Positions 1 to 11,111 of a stretch of 64,000 bases of DNA are shown here, piece after piece (position 1 is the stretch's first letter; each line of letters starts with the position of its first letter). The notes under the pieces are model-generated. The model was not told the origin of the DNA and did no database searches. It saw only the letters and a list, made by a program, of their open reading frames with translations. Source of the stretch: Hartmannibacter diazotrophicus (lineage in GTDB: Bacteria; Pseudomonadota; Alphaproteobacteria; Rhizobiales; Pleomorphomonadaceae); assembly GCF_900231165.1 (NCBI RefSeq), contig NZ_LT960614.1:5162001-5226000 (forward strand), in the 5' to 3' direction. Both the position numbers and the translations under genes were made by a program.

Positions 1-447
1 GCCGAGCTTGGCGGCCGCCGAGGAAAGGTTGACGATGCCGCCGCCCTCGCCGCCATGCATGGTGGAAAGCCGCTTCACGGCCTCGCGGGCGCAGACGATC
101 GATCCGATGATGTTGATCCGCATCATGCGCTCGAGGCGCTCGAGGCTCATCTCGTCGACCCGCGCCGACAGGTCGACGACGCCGGCATTGTTGACGAGGC
201 CGGCGAGGCGTCCCTGAGCGTCGGCATGGGCGAACATCCTGAGGATATCCGCCTCCGATCCGACATCGCCCTGGACGACCGAGGCACGGCCGCCGGCCGA
301 GGCGATGGTACCGGCGACGGTTTCGGCCGCCGCCTGGTTGCCGACGTAGTTGACGACGACATGATAGCCGGCCCGTCCCGCGAGGATCGCGGTCGCGGCG
401 CCGATGCCGCGGCTCGCGCCGGTGATCAGGAGAACGCCTTCGGCCAT
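1..447 (-). CDS. SDR family oxidoreductase, 3' part cut by window edge
   Basis: This is a Rossmann-fold NAD(P)-dependent oxidoreductase of the short-chain dehydrogenase family; its substrate is unknown. The reading frame opens with ATG at 447 and runs off the left edge without a stop, so only about 149 residues are visible. The cofactor motif TGASRGIG lies at residues 9-16 and is followed by the structural NNAG motif. The window ends before the YxxxK catalytic pair, which therefore cannot be checked. The gene begins 26 bp after the sucB stop on the same strand. In rhizobia an SDR gene commonly sits between sucB and the lipoamide dehydrogenase gene, so it is probably the next cistron of the TCA operon. 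Family assignment is firm; function is not. Confidence 0.85.
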   Translation of the reverse strand, partial: MAEGVLLITGASRGIGAATAILAGRAGYHVVVNYVGNQAAAETVAGTIASAGGRASVVQGDVGSEADILRMFAHADAQGRLAGLVNNAGVVDLSARVDEMSLERLERMMRINIIGSIVCAREAVKRLSTMHGGEGGGIVNLSSAAAKLG

Positions 448-473
448 CGCTTCGTCCCTAACCGTTCGTCAGC

Positions 474-1697
<1,224 letters not shown>

Positions 1698-1730
1698 TGT
1701 TCTCGTCTCGTCAAATCGGGAAAGGAAGGA

Positions 1731-1781
1731 TCGAGGCGGCGGGCCTGGCCTGTGTGGCCGGTCGGGGGCCGGCCGCCTCGA
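1731..1781 (-). repeat. Stem-loop between sucA and sucB
   Basis: A perfect 10-bp inverted repeat (TCGAGGCGGC at 1731-1740, GCCGCCTCGA at 1772-1781) encloses a GC-rich loop with further self-complementarity (GGCC blocks). It lies in the 99-bp gap between the sucA stop and sucB start. There is no T-run after it, so it is not a typical intrinsic terminator. A role in mRNA processing or stability is inference. Confidence 0.6.
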
Positions 1782-1796
1782 ACGATCGAACGCGGG

Positions 1797-4778
1797 TTAC
1801 TCGGCGAAGGCGTCGTCGAGGAAAGCCTGCAACTGTTGCATATGCTTCGACATCAGGCCCGTGGCCGTGGCGGCGGACGGCGGACGTCCGATATAGCGCA
1901 GGCGCTGCGACTTGGACCCCGTCTGCCTCAGCACCCAGTCCATGTAGGGATCGACGAAGGCCCAGGAACCCATGTTCTTGGGCTCTTCCTGGCACCAGAC
2001 GATCTCCGCGTTGGGGAAGCGTGACAGTTCGCTCACCAGCGCCTTGGCCGGGAACGGGTAGAGCTGCTCCAGGCGCAGGAGATAGACGTCGTTGACGCCG
2101 CGCTTCAGCCGGTCCTCGTAGAGGTCGTAGTAGACCTTGCCGCTGCACAGCACCACCCGCCGGACCTGATCGTCGGCGACGAGCTTGATCTCGGCGTTCG
2201 GATCGGACTGGGCATCGTCCCACAGGAGGCGGTGGAACGAGGTTTCCGCCCCCATCTCCTCCAGCCTGGAGACCGCCCGCTTGTGGCGCAGCAGCGACTT
2301 CGGCGTCATCAGGATCAGCGGCTTGCGGAAGTCGCGGGTCACCTGGCGGCGCAGGATGTGGAAGTAGTTCGAAGGCGTCGTGCAGTTGGCGACCTGCATG
2401 TTGTCCTCGGCGCACATCTGCAGGAAGCGCTCAAGGCGCGCCGACGAATGCTCCGGTCCCTGTCCTTCGTAGCCGTGCGGCAGCAGGCAGACGAGACCGG
2501 ACATGCGCAGCCACTTGCGCTCGCCCGCCGAGATGAACTGGTCGAAGACCACCTGCGCGCCATTGGCGAAGTCGCCGAACTGGGCTTCCCAGAGCGTCAG
2601 CGCGTTCGGGCGGGCCAGCGAGTAGCCGTATTCGAAGCCAAGCACCGCCTCCTCGGAGAGCATCGAGTTGATGACCTCGTAGCGGGCCTGCTGCTTGGAG
2701 AGATTGGCGAGCGGGATGAAGCGGGCCTCGGTCTCCTGGTCGTAGAGCACGGAATGGCGCTGCGAGAAGGTGCCGCGCTCGCAGTCCTGGCCGGAGAGGC
2801 GCACTTTGTGGCCCTCGACCACGAGCGAGCCGAAGGCGAGCGACTCGGCGGTCGCCCAGTCGATGCCCTCGCCGCTCTCGATCGCCTTGGAGCGGGCATC
2901 CATGAACCGTTGCACCGTGCGGTGGACGTTGAAGCCCTCCGGCACCTTGGCGAGCTTGCGGCCAATCTCGCGCAGCTTGTCCATGTCGATGCCGGTCAGG
3001 CCCGGCCGGCGCTCGTCGAAGCTGTCGGCGACCCGAAGGCCCGACCACACGCCGTCCAGCCAGTCCGCCTTGTTGGGCTTGTATGACTGGCCGGTTTCGA
3101 ACTCGCTGTCGAGCATGGCGCGGAACTCGGCCTTGCGCGCCTCGACGGCCTCGGCCGTGATCGTGCCCTCGGCGATGAGCTTCTCGCTGTAGAGCTGCAG
3201 CGTCGTCGGTTGCTGGCGGATCTTCTTGTACATGATCGGCTGGGTGAACGCCGGCTCGTCGCCCTCGTTGTGGCCGAAGCGGCGGTAGCAGATCATGTCG
3301 ACGACCACCGGCTTGTGGAACTTCTGCCGGTACTCGATGGCGATCTTGGCGGCAAAGACGACCGCTTCCGGGTCGTCGCCGTTCACATGGAAGATCGGCG
3401 CTTCCACCATCTTCGCCACATCGGAAGGGTAGGGCGAGGAGCGCGAGAAATGCGGGTTGGTGGTGAAGCCGATCTGGTTGTTGATGATGAAGTGGATCGA
3501 GCCGCCGACGCGGTGGCCGCGCAACTGGCTGAGGCCGAAGCACTCGGCGACGACGCCCTGGCCGGCGAAGGCCGCATCGCCGTGCAGCAGCAGCGGCAGC
3601 ACCTTGACGCGCTCGTGCAGGGGGATGATGTCGCCTTCGTGCACGGTGGCGATCTGGTCCTGCTTGGCGCGGACCTTGCCGAGCACCACCGGATTGACGA
3701 TCTCCAGGTGCGAGGGATTGGGCGTCAGGGACAGGTGCACCTTGTTGCCGTCGAACTCGCGGTCCGACGAGGCGCCGAGGTGGTACTTCACGTCGCCGGA
3801 GCCTTCCACGTCGTCGGGGGCGTAGGAGCCGCCCTTGAACTCGTGGAAGAGCGCGCGGTGGGTCTTGCCCATCACCTGGGTCAGGACGTTGAGGCGGCCG
3901 CGGTGGGCCATGCCGAGCACGATTTCCTGGACGCCGAGGTTGCCGCCGCGCTTGATGATCTGTTCCAGCGCCGGGATCAGCGACTCGCCGCCGTCGAGGC
4001 CGAAGCGCTTGGTGCCGGTGAACTTGACGTCGAGGAACTTCTCGAAGCCTTCGGACTCGATCAGCTTGTTGAGGATGGCGCGCTTGCCTTCCGGCGTGAA
4101 GCTGATCTGCTTGTCGGGCCCCTCGATGCGCTCCTGGATCCAGGACTTCTCGTCCGGATCGGAGATGTGCATGAACTCGACGCCCACGGTCGAGCAATAG
4201 GTGCGGCGCAGGATCTCGACGATCTCGCTGATCGTCGCGTATTCCATGCCGAGGACGCCGTCGATGAAGATCTGGCGGTCGAGGTCGGCACCGGAAAAGC
4301 CATAGGACGCGGGCGAAAGTTCAGCGTCGTCCGGCTTCTTGGCAAGGTCCAGGGGATCGAGGTTGGCGTGCAGATGGCCGCGCATGCGATAGGCGCGGAT
4401 CAGCATCAGGGCGCGGGTGGAATCGCGCGTCGCCTGGACGAGGTCGGCCTCGCTGACCGCGCTGCCGGTCGCGGCCGCCTTGTCCTTGAGCTTCTTCTCG
4501 ACGACCTTCGCCGTCTCGCCCCAGTTGCCGTCGAGCGCGGCGACCATCTCGCCGTTCGGCGTGATCGGCCAGTTGGCGCGCTCCCACGAGGCGCCCTTGG
4601 CGTTGGCGATCACATCGTCGCGATTTTCGTCGAGCGCGGCGAAGAACCGCTGCCAGTCGGGGTCGACCGAAGTCGGGTCGGCCTGGTAGCGGGCGTGCAT
4701 TTCCTCGATCCAGACGGCGTTGCCGCCATAAAGGAAGGAAGTTTGCGCGAAGGCTTCGTTCAGATCCTGGCGTGCCAT
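1797..4778 (-). CDS. sucA: 2-oxoglutarate dehydrogenase E1 component
   Basis: This is the thiamine diphosphate-dependent E1 subunit that decarboxylates 2-oxoglutarate and succinylates the E2 lipoyl group in the TCA cycle. The 993-aa length is typical for alphaproteobacterial SucA. The N-terminal E2-interaction segment starts with a conserved block (residues about 10-50, including FLYGGNAVWIEEM). The thiamine-binding region contains GMAHRGRLNVL and GDAAFAGQGVVAE, and the C-terminal transketolase-like domain is complete. The start ATG at 4778 precedes the typical MARQDLNEAF N-terminus. It lies between sucD and sucB on the same strand and belongs to the mdh-sucCDAB block. Confidence 0.97.
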   Translation of the reverse strand: MARQDLNEAFAQTSFLYGGNAVWIEEMHARYQADPTSVDPDWQRFFAALDENRDDVIANAKGASWERANWPITPNGEMVAALDGNWGETAKVVEKKLKDKAAATGSAVSEADLVQATRDSTRALMLIRAYRMRGHLHANLDPLDLAKKPDDAELSPASYGFSGADLDRQIFIDGVLGMEYATISEIVEILRRTYCSTVGVEFMHISDPDEKSWIQERIEGPDKQISFTPEGKRAILNKLIESEGFEKFLDVKFTGTKRFGLDGGESLIPALEQIIKRGGNLGVQEIVLGMAHRGRLNVLTQVMGKTHRALFHEFKGGSYAPDDVEGSGDVKYHLGASSDREFDGNKVHLSLTPNPSHLEIVNPVVLGKVRAKQDQIATVHEGDIIPLHERVKVLPLLLHGDAAFAGQGVVAECFGLSQLRGHRVGGSIHFIINNQIGFTTNPHFSRSSPYPSDVAKMVEAPIFHVNGDDPEAVVFAAKIAIEYRQKFHKPVVVDMICYRRFGHNEGDEPAFTQPIMYKKIRQQPTTLQLYSEKLIAEGTITAEAVEARKAEFRAMLDSEFETGQSYKPNKADWLDGVWSGLRVADSFDERRPGLTGIDMDKLREIGRKLAKVPEGFNVHRTVQRFMDARSKAIESGEGIDWATAESLAFGSLVVEGHKVRLSGQDCERGTFSQRHSVLYDQETEARFIPLANLSKQQARYEVINSMLSEEAVLGFEYGYSLARPNALTLWEAQFGDFANGAQVVFDQFISAGERKWLRMSGLVCLLPHGYEGQGPEHSSARLERFLQMCAEDNMQVANCTTPSNYFHILRRQVTRDFRKPLILMTPKSLLRHKRAVSRLEEMGAETSFHRLLWDDAQSDPNAEIKLVADDQVRRVVLCSGKVYYDLYEDRLKRGVNDVYLLRLEQLYPFPAKALVSELSRFPNAEIVWCQEEPKNMGSWAFVDPYMDWVLRQTGSKSQRLRYIGRPPSAATATGLMSKHMQQLQAFLDDAFAE

Positions 4779-4854
4779 ATGACGGTTCCGGGGGTTGCCC
4801 GCCTCTCGTCTGGATGCGCCGCTTTTGTTGTGTTGTGCGGCGTCTATGATGGAT

Positions 4855-4882
4855 GCCGATGGCGGGCACTCCCGCCATCGGC
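4855..4882 (-). repeat. Stem-loop between sucD and sucA
   Basis: A perfect 12-bp inverted repeat (GCCGATGGCGGG at 4855-4866, CCCGCCATCGGC at 4871-4882) with a 4-nt CACT loop sits in the 169-bp gap between sucD and sucA. No U-tract follows on the transcribed strand. It could stabilise the upstream transcript or mark a processing site (inference). Confidence 0.65.
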
Positions 4883-4947
4883 CATGATGAACAATCGTCT
4901 TTCGTTCCTACCAGATGGTCAGCAAGGACCATGCCGGCAAGGCGTCA

Positions 4948-5856
4948 TCAGCCCTTGAGCACCTCGACGAGCGTCTTGCCGAGCTTGGCCGGCGAGGGCG
5001 AGACCTTGATCCCGGCGCTTTCCATCGCCTCGATCTTGCTCTCCGCGCCGCCCTTGCCGCCGGAAACGACGGCGCCGGCGTGGCCCATCGTGCGTCCGGG
5101 AGGGGCGGTACGGCCCGCGATGAAGCCGGCCATCGGCTTCTTGCGGCCCTTCTTGGCCTCGTCCTTCAGGAACTGGGCTGCGTCCTCCTCGGCCGAGCCA
5201 CCGATCTCGCCGATCATGATGATCGACTCGGTTGCGGGGTCGGCAAGGAACATCTCCAGCACGTCGATGAACTCGGTGCCCTTGACCGGATCGCCGCCGA
5301 TGCCGACGGCCGTCGTCTGGCCGAGGCCCTCGTTCGTGGTCTGGAACACCGCCTCATAGGTCAGCGTGCCCGAGCGCGACACGATGCCGACGGAGCCCTT
5401 CTTGAAGATGGAGCCCGGCATGATGCCGATCTTGCACTCTTCCGGCGTCAGGACGCCGGGGCAGTTCGGGCCGAGCAGCCGCGACTTGGAGCCCTCGAGG
5501 CGTGCCTTGACCTTCACCATGTCGACCACCGGAATGCCCTCGGTGATGCAGACGATGAAGGGAATCTCGGCCTCGATGGCCTCGATGATGGCGGCAGCCG
5601 CACCCGCCGGCGGCACGTAGACGACGGACGCGTCGGCGCCCGTTGCGTCCCTCGCCTCGGCGACGGAGGTGTAGATCGGCAGCTTGGCGCTGTCGTCCTT
5701 GGACGAGACCCAGGTCTCGCCGCCCTTCTTCGGGTGGACGCCGGCGACCATCTGGGTGCCGTAGTAGGCGAGCGCCTGCTCGGTGTGGAAGGTGCCCGTC
5801 TTGCCGGTGAGGCCCTGGACGATGACCTTGGTATTCTTGTCAACGAGAATCGACAT
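4948..5856 (-). CDS. sucD: Succinyl-CoA synthetase alpha subunit
   Basis: This is the alpha subunit of succinate-CoA ligase (ADP/GDP-forming), which carries the transient phosphohistidine and makes NTP from succinyl-CoA. The 302-aa protein has the N-terminal CoA-binding Rossmann region starting [18 protein letters not shown]. It also has the [12 protein letters not shown] nucleotide-linked motif and a [10 protein letters not shown] loop that contains the active-site histidine (about H259). The start ATG at 5856 is only 5 bp after the sucC stop, as in other sucCD operons. Identification is firm. Confidence 0.97.
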   Translation of the reverse strand: MSILVDKNTKVIVQGLTGKTGTFHTEQALAYYGTQMVAGVHPKKGGETWVSSKDDSAKLPIYTSVAEARDATGADASVVYVPPAGAAAAIIEAIEAEIPFIVCITEGIPVVDMVKVKARLEGSKSRLLGPNCPGVLTPEECKIGIMPGSIFKKGSVGIVSRSGTLTYEAVFQTTNEGLGQTTAVGIGGDPVKGTEFIDVLEMFLADPATESIIMIGEIGGSAEEDAAQFLKDEAKKGRKKPMAGFIAGRTAPPGRTMGHAGAVVSGGKGGAESKIEAMESAGIKVSPSPAKLGKTLVEVLKG

Positions 5857-5861
5857 GCGTG

Positions 5862-7055
5862 TCAGCCTTTCACCGCGGCAACGATCTTCTGGGCGGCATC
5901 ATCGAGGTCGTCGGCCGCAATGACGTTGAGGCCGCTTTCGTTGATGATCTTCTTGCCGAGTTCGACGTTGGTGCCTTCCAGGCGCACGACGAGCGGAACC
6001 TGCAGACCGACATCCCTGACGGCCGCGACCACGCCTTCGGCGATGACGTCGCAACGCATGATGCCGCCGAAGATGTTGACGAGAATGCCCTGGACCGCCG
6101 GGTCCGCGGTGATGATCTTGAAGGCCGCCGTGACCTTCTCCTTGCTTGCGCCGCCGCCGACGTCGAGGAAGTTGGCGGGCTCGGCGCCATAGAGCTTGAT
6201 GATGTCCATGGTGGCCATGGCAAGGCCGGCGCCGTTCACCATGCAGCCGATGTTGCCGTGAAGGGCGACATAGGCGAGGTCATACTTGGAGGCCTCGATT
6301 TCCTTGTCGTCTTCCTCGGACTTGTCGCGCAGCTCCACGATTTCCGGATGACGGAAGAGCGCGTTGCCGTCGAAGGAGACCTTGGCGTCGAGCACGCGCA
6401 GGTAGCCGTCCTTCATGACGATCAGCGGGTTGATCTCGAGAAGGCTCATGTCCTTCTCCATGAACGCCCGGTAGAGCGTCGGGAACAGGAGCTTGGCGTC
6501 GTCGTGGGCGTTGCCCTCGAGCTCCAGCTCCATGCAGATCTTCTCGACGTTGGCCTCGGTGACGCCCATCGCCGGGTCGATGTCGATGGTGTGGATCTTG
6601 TCGGGGGTCGAATGGGCGACCTCCTCGATGTCCATGCCGCCCTCGGTGGAAACCACGAAGGCAACCTGGCCGCAGGAGCGGTCGACGAGCAGCGAACAGT
6701 AGAGCTCGCGGTCGATGTTGGCACCGTCCTCCAGATAAAGGCGGTTGACCTGCTTGCCGTCGGGGCCGGTCTGGTTTGTCACCAGCGTCTTGCCGAACAT
6801 CTCCTTGATGTTGGCGACGGCGTCCTCGGGAGAGAAGGTGACGCGCACGCCGCCCTTCGCATCCGGGCCGAGTTCCTTGAACTTGCCCTTGCCGCGCCCG
6901 CCGGCATGGATCTGGCTCTTCACCACATAGACCGGGCCCGGCAGTGCCTCGACCGCCGCTTCCGCCTGGTCCACGGCAAGGATCGGGACCCCGTCGGCCA
7001 CCGGCACGCCGTATTCCTTCAGCAGTGCCTTGGCCTGATACTCATGAATGTTCAT
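5862..7055 (-). CDS. sucC: Succinyl-CoA synthetase beta subunit
   Basis: This is the ATP-grasp beta subunit of succinate-CoA ligase, which binds nucleotide and succinate and pairs with SucD. The 397-aa protein begins [17 protein letters not shown], the family hallmark. It has an ATP-grasp domain to about residue 240 and a CoA-ligase Rossmann domain containing [17 protein letters not shown] and a GGI(M)RCDVIAEG segment. It is the first suc gene after mdh. The 273-bp gap to mdh contains a long hairpin immediately 3' of mdh. Confidence 0.97.
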   Translation of the reverse strand: MNIHEYQAKALLKEYGVPVADGVPILAVDQAEAAVEALPGPVYVVKSQIHAGGRGKGKFKELGPDAKGGVRVTFSPEDAVANIKEMFGKTLVTNQTGPDGKQVNRLYLEDGANIDRELYCSLLVDRSCGQVAFVVSTEGGMDIEEVAHSTPDKIHTIDIDPAMGVTEANVEKICMELELEGNAHDDAKLLFPTLYRAFMEKDMSLLEINPLIVMKDGYLRVLDAKVSFDGNALFRHPEIVELRDKSEEDDKEIEASKYDLAYVALHGNIGCMVNGAGLAMATMDIIKLYGAEPANFLDVGGGASKEKVTAAFKIITADPAVQGILVNIFGGIMRCDVIAEGVVAAVRDVGLQVPLVVRLEGTNVELGKKIINESGLNVIAADDLDDAAQKIVAAVKG

Positions 7056-7265
7056 TTGCTCTTATCCCCCCGAAATGGGTCTTCAGACGTCTGCGGGCAC
7101 CAAAGGGCCGATGTCGCGAGTGCCGTGGACGGCGATGATGCCTGTCCCCGGCACGAACCTCTCTCCCCGGCCATCCTGTTGCCCGGCCGCAAAGCGGCAG
7201 CCAAGGTCTTACACTGCACGGGCGACGACGGTCAGCGCGCCGCGGGGCAAATCACCTTTGATGCG

Positions 7266-7321
7266 GACAAAGGCCGAAGTCCGGGCGGTCCTGTCCGGAT
7301 CGCCGCGTCTTCGGCCTTGTC
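7266..7321 (-). terminator. Large stem-loop directly downstream of mdh
   Basis: Arms GACAAAGGCCGAAG (7266-7279) and CTTCGGCCTTGTC (7309-7321) pair with a single bulged base, starting 7 bp after the mdh stop on the minus strand. The inner loop has additional CCGGAC/GTCCGG complementarity. The 3' tail on the transcribed strand is only weakly U-rich. This could be a partial terminator or a 3' stabiliser that separates mdh and sucC expression. The distinction is inference. Confidence 0.55.
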
Positions 7322-7328
7322 CTTCGTC

Positions 7329-8306
<978 letters not shown>

Positions 8307-8555
8307 TTACGTAAAGGGAATATAGGACCGCGTTTCCAGTTCTGCACTACCCCGATTGCGGAGCAAGTGCAAGCAAGACTCTTTGCACTTCCGTTGAATC
8401 CGCGCCGTTTCGTGGCCGCGGGGCTCAATTGTCATCCCCAGCGGACGACGCGCGGCGCCGTATCCTTACGCAAACGTCAACTGCCGGAAACAAAACGCAG
8501 GACCGAACGGGCGCCGTCCGTCTGACCCGGGGGCTGGCACCCGCCACGCGGCCGT

Positions 8556-9758
8556 CTACTCGGCGACGGCCCGGTCATCGCCGTCGGCCGCCTCGACGCC
8601 GTGCAGATGGCGCGGCGCCGTGAGATAGGCGTCCGAGCGCATCTCGACGAGACGGGACGCGCAGCGCTGGAACTCGAAGGCCTCCGTGCCGATCGTGTCC
8701 TGATAGAGCCCGTCCGGCTCGCTGGCCGCCGAACAGACGAGCTTGGTGCCGGTGTCGTAGAGGGTATCGATCAGTGTGATGAACCGCTTGGCCTCGTTGC
8801 GGCGCGCCCGGTTCATGACCGGAATGTCGTCCAGGAAGATCGTGTGGTAAGCACGCACGATGGCCTGGAAGTCCTGCGCGCCGAGCGGCTTTTCGCAAAG
8901 ATCGGCAAAGCCGAAGCGCGCAAAGCTGCCGGCGGCCATCGGAACGAGCACCCGGCGGGTCTTCACGGTCAGGCTCGCCGGCGCCGTCGTCTTGCCGGCC
9001 GTCGCCTTGGCCCAGAGATCGTTCAGCCGCGCGTAGGCCTCAGCGCCATTTGGCGTCACGTAGAGATCCTCCTTCGACATCTTGTCGAGCCGGTAGTCGG
9101 TCGGCGAGTCGAGGCGCAGGATATCCGTGCGTTCTTTCAGCAATGCGACGAAGGAGAGAAAGAAACTTCGGTTGAGCCCGTCCTTGTAAAGGTCGTCCGG
9201 CGCGACATTCGACGTCGCGACGACGACGACCCCGTGCCGGAAGAGGCAGGTGAAGAGCCGCCCGAGGATCATGGCATCGGCGACATCGGTGACGGCGAAT
9301 TCGTCGAAGCAGAGCAGCCGCGTTTCGCCGGCGATGGCGTCGCCGACCCGTTCGACCGGATCCTTCTCGCCGGCCTGCCGGGCCTTGTGGATGCGCTCGT
9401 GCGTGTCGGCCATGAAGTCGAGGAAATGGGCACGCCGCTTCTTCGGCTCCGGGCAGAGGTCGAAGAAGAGGTCCATCAGCATCGTCTTGCCGCGCCCGAC
9501 CGAGCCCCAGATATAGGCGCCCTTGACGATCTTCGCCTGGCTGCCGCGCTTGCCGAAGATCCAGCCGAGCGCGCTCTTCTTGGAGGCGAGATGCGTCTCC
9601 TTGAGGTCGTCGATGAGCTGGTCGAGACGGCAGGTGATCTTCTTCTGGTTGACGTCGGCGGAGATATCCCCGCGCGCCACCAGCCCGTCATAGGCGTGCG
9701 AGACATTGTGGCTGCCGGCCTTGGCGCCGAAGTCGGGGGCCTTGGAAGAAGCGTCCAT
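8556..9758 (-). CDS. zapE: Cell division protein ZapE / AFG1-family ATPase
   Basis: This is a member of the AFG1/ZapE P-loop ATPases. E. coli ZapE associates with the divisome under stress, and eukaryotic AFG1 is mitochondrial. From the ATG at 9758 the product is 400 aa. The Walker A motif GSVGRGKT is at residues 85-92, and a Walker B-like LLCFDEFAVTD follows about 80 residues later. A longer frame extends to 9998, but its extra residues are encoded within the repeat element and are Arg/Pro-rich, so the internal ATG, preceded by GAGTGAGG, is preferred. Gene order mdh next to zapE is common in Rhizobiales. Confidence 0.9.
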   Translation of the reverse strand: MDASSKAPDFGAKAGSHNVSHAYDGLVARGDISADVNQKKITCRLDQLIDDLKETHLASKKSALGWIFGKRGSQAKIVKGAYIWGSVGRGKTMLMDLFFDLCPEPKKRRAHFLDFMADTHERIHKARQAGEKDPVERVGDAIAGETRLLCFDEFAVTDVADAMILGRLFTCLFRHGVVVVATSNVAPDDLYKDGLNRSFFLSFVALLKERTDILRLDSPTDYRLDKMSKEDLYVTPNGAEAYARLNDLWAKATAGKTTAPASLTVKTRRVLVPMAAGSFARFGFADLCEKPLGAQDFQAIVRAYHTIFLDDIPVMNRARRNEAKRFITLIDTLYDTGTKLVCSAASEPDGLYQDTIGTEAFEFQRCASRLVEMRSDAYLTAPRHLHGVEAADGDDRAVAE

Positions 9759-10080
9759 CCTCACTCTCGGACCGTCATGCTGCGATGCGGGATCATATGC
9801 TGCGAAGGCGAGACGGTCCACCCGCCCCGGAGCGGCTGCGCCGCAAGGAGAAAGCCGGCGGAAGAACCGGCGGCAAGGAAAAGCTAGAGCAAATCCGGGA
9901 AAAGCGGGAACCGGCTTTCCGCCCGGATTTGCGCGAAGACCCGGACTTGCGCGAAGACCAAGACATGGAGCATGTCCGTGCCTTTGTATTGAACGCAAAC
10001 ACTCTAGCCGATCCGGCCCGGTGCGTCGTCATCCCGAGGGATGATCAGCGTACCGGACCGGGATCGCTCGATCGGCGGGC
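9759..10080. other. Intergenic region with a palindromic repeat element
   Basis: This 322-bp gap between zapE and the omp19-like gene holds no credible gene. Its central part is the 126-bp repeat element described separately. The remainder is GC-rich sequence with nothing I can assign. Confidence 0.6.
9883..10008. repeat. 126-bp intergenic palindromic element with terminal inverted repeats
   Basis: The element is bounded by 7-bp inverted termini, GCTAGAG (9883-9889) and CTCTAGC (10002-10008). Inside are a hairpin with 10-bp arms (GCAAATCCGG 9889-9898, CCGGATTTGC 9923-9932) and two adjacent copies of a 19-bp unit. The units are CCGGATTTGCGCGAAGACC at 9923-9941 and the same with one change at 9941-9959. 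The design resembles the short non-coding palindromic elements scattered in Rhizobiales genomes. Only one copy was seen in this window. Confidence 0.65.
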
Positions 10081-10599
10081 TTAGCGGAAGACCTGGACGC
10101 CGCGCTTGGAGACCTCCATCTGGCCGGAATAGCGCTGCGCCGCCGAGGCATAGAGGCGGGCAACCGGCGAGCCGGACGAATCCTTCAGCGTGACTTCCTT
10201 GCCGCTGAGGTCCCAGGCGCCGATCGACTTCAGCTCCTCGGAGGCGCAGCCGCGCGTGTTGGCGCGATAGCCACCGGTCCAGCTCGTGAGATTCATGAAC
10301 AGCTTGCAGGTCTCGCCGCCCGACGAGATCGTCCATGCGCCGGCGAGATCCGGCTTGGCGATGGCCACCGCCGACTGCTGGGCTTCCTGCAGCTGGGCGG
10401 CTGCCGCGGCCTCGTCGACGGGCTGCTGCGGCTCTTCCATGCCGGGAGGCGGAGGCAGTTGCATGGATTCGACCGGTGTCGTGGGCGCGGGCTGCAGCGG
10501 GGGAATGCCGCTGGGGGAGGAACCGAGAGGCGAGCGAAAGCCGCCGCAGGCGGCAAGTCCGAGGAGGGAGATCATGCCTGCTGCGCGAAGGAATTTCAT
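10081..10599 (-). CDS. Omp19-like outer-membrane lipoprotein with protease-inhibitor (Inh) domain
   Basis: This is a predicted surface or outer-membrane lipoprotein of 172 aa. A signal peptide MKFLRAAGMISLLGLAAC ends in a lipobox with Cys18. A Pro/Ser/Gln-rich linker (about 20-75) follows, then a C-terminal beta-barrel-like domain (about 80-172). The C-terminal domain matches the AprI/Inh inhibitor pattern (LAGAWTISSGGETCKLF, GYRANTRGC, WDLSGKEVTL), with two cysteines that probably pair. Brucella Omp19, a lipoprotein with protease-inhibitor activity, has this layout. The start ATG has GGAGCG upstream. A longer frame to 11025 lacks a signal and is rejected. Confidence 0.85.
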   Translation of the reverse strand: MKFLRAAGMISLLGLAACGGFRSPLGSSPSGIPPLQPAPTTPVESMQLPPPPGMEEPQQPVDEAAAAAQLQEAQQSAVAIAKPDLAGAWTISSGGETCKLFMNLTSWTGGYRANTRGCASEELKSIGAWDLSGKEVTLKDSSGSPVARLYASAAQRYSGQMEVSKRGVQVFR

Positions 10600-11111
10600 A
10601 TTGGTTCGCTCCTCGATGGGCGGTGTTTGAATGTTCTTGAGCCAGCGCCGGACCGGCCATGGTGCAATGATCTTAACGCCTATACTGCCCTTCGAGCACC
10701 GAAAGCAAATAGGTGCCGGGCCGGGAGGCCGCCGAAATCCCCACCAATTGCCCATCTGCTGGAACGAAAAAGGAGATTCTGTGGTGATGCGGCCGCTGGA
10801 GGCCGATTTTCCGCCCGTCCGCGCCATGGTTTCGGACTTCAGGTCGACTGGCAGGCGGATCCGGCGCGTCGGATGCGAGGCTGCTGGCGCGCGCTGTTGG
10901 ACCGGCCCGGCACCGGCCTGCCGTCTGCTTCGATCCGCCGCATCGGAGAAAGGAAGGAGTTTGAGCCGCTGCCGTTCGGCGCTATTATGTGCAATGCAAC
11001 ATGACTGCCGGCCTCTTTGTTGCACTGCCGCAGGGCGGACGGGCCGGGCGGCACAGCTTCCGATCAGCAGAAGCGGCCGAAGGGAGCGAATTTGGGGGAG
11101 ATGAACGCGTC
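10600..11111. other. Divergent intergenic region, no gene recognised
   Basis: This is a 512-bp divergent spacer between the omp19-like gene (minus) and the CitE-like gene (plus). Open frames here are short, Arg/Pro-rich and lack family features. Near the right end, TGCAAC (10995-11000) and GTTGCA (11019-11024) form an inverted pair about 110 bp upstream of the lyase start. Promoters for both genes are expected here, but I could not place them. Confidence 0.5.

Noticed and set aside
3210-4958. Long plus-strand open frame antisense to sucA
   Set aside because: It has the same shadow composition and overlaps a certain gene on the other strand.
4948-7055. Search for tRNA, rRNA and CRISPR across the window
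   Set aside because: No cloverleaf, no rRNA-like block and no regularly spaced repeats were recognised in any intergenic gap by eye.
9759-9998. N-terminal extension of zapE to 9998
   Set aside because: The extra residues are Arg/Pro-rich, are encoded within the palindromic element, and do not resemble ZapE; ATG 9758 gives the expected length.
10631-11104. Plus-strand open frame between the omp19-like gene and CitE-like gene
   Set aside because: Arg/Cys/Gly-rich with no recognisable domain or strong start; treated as intergenic.
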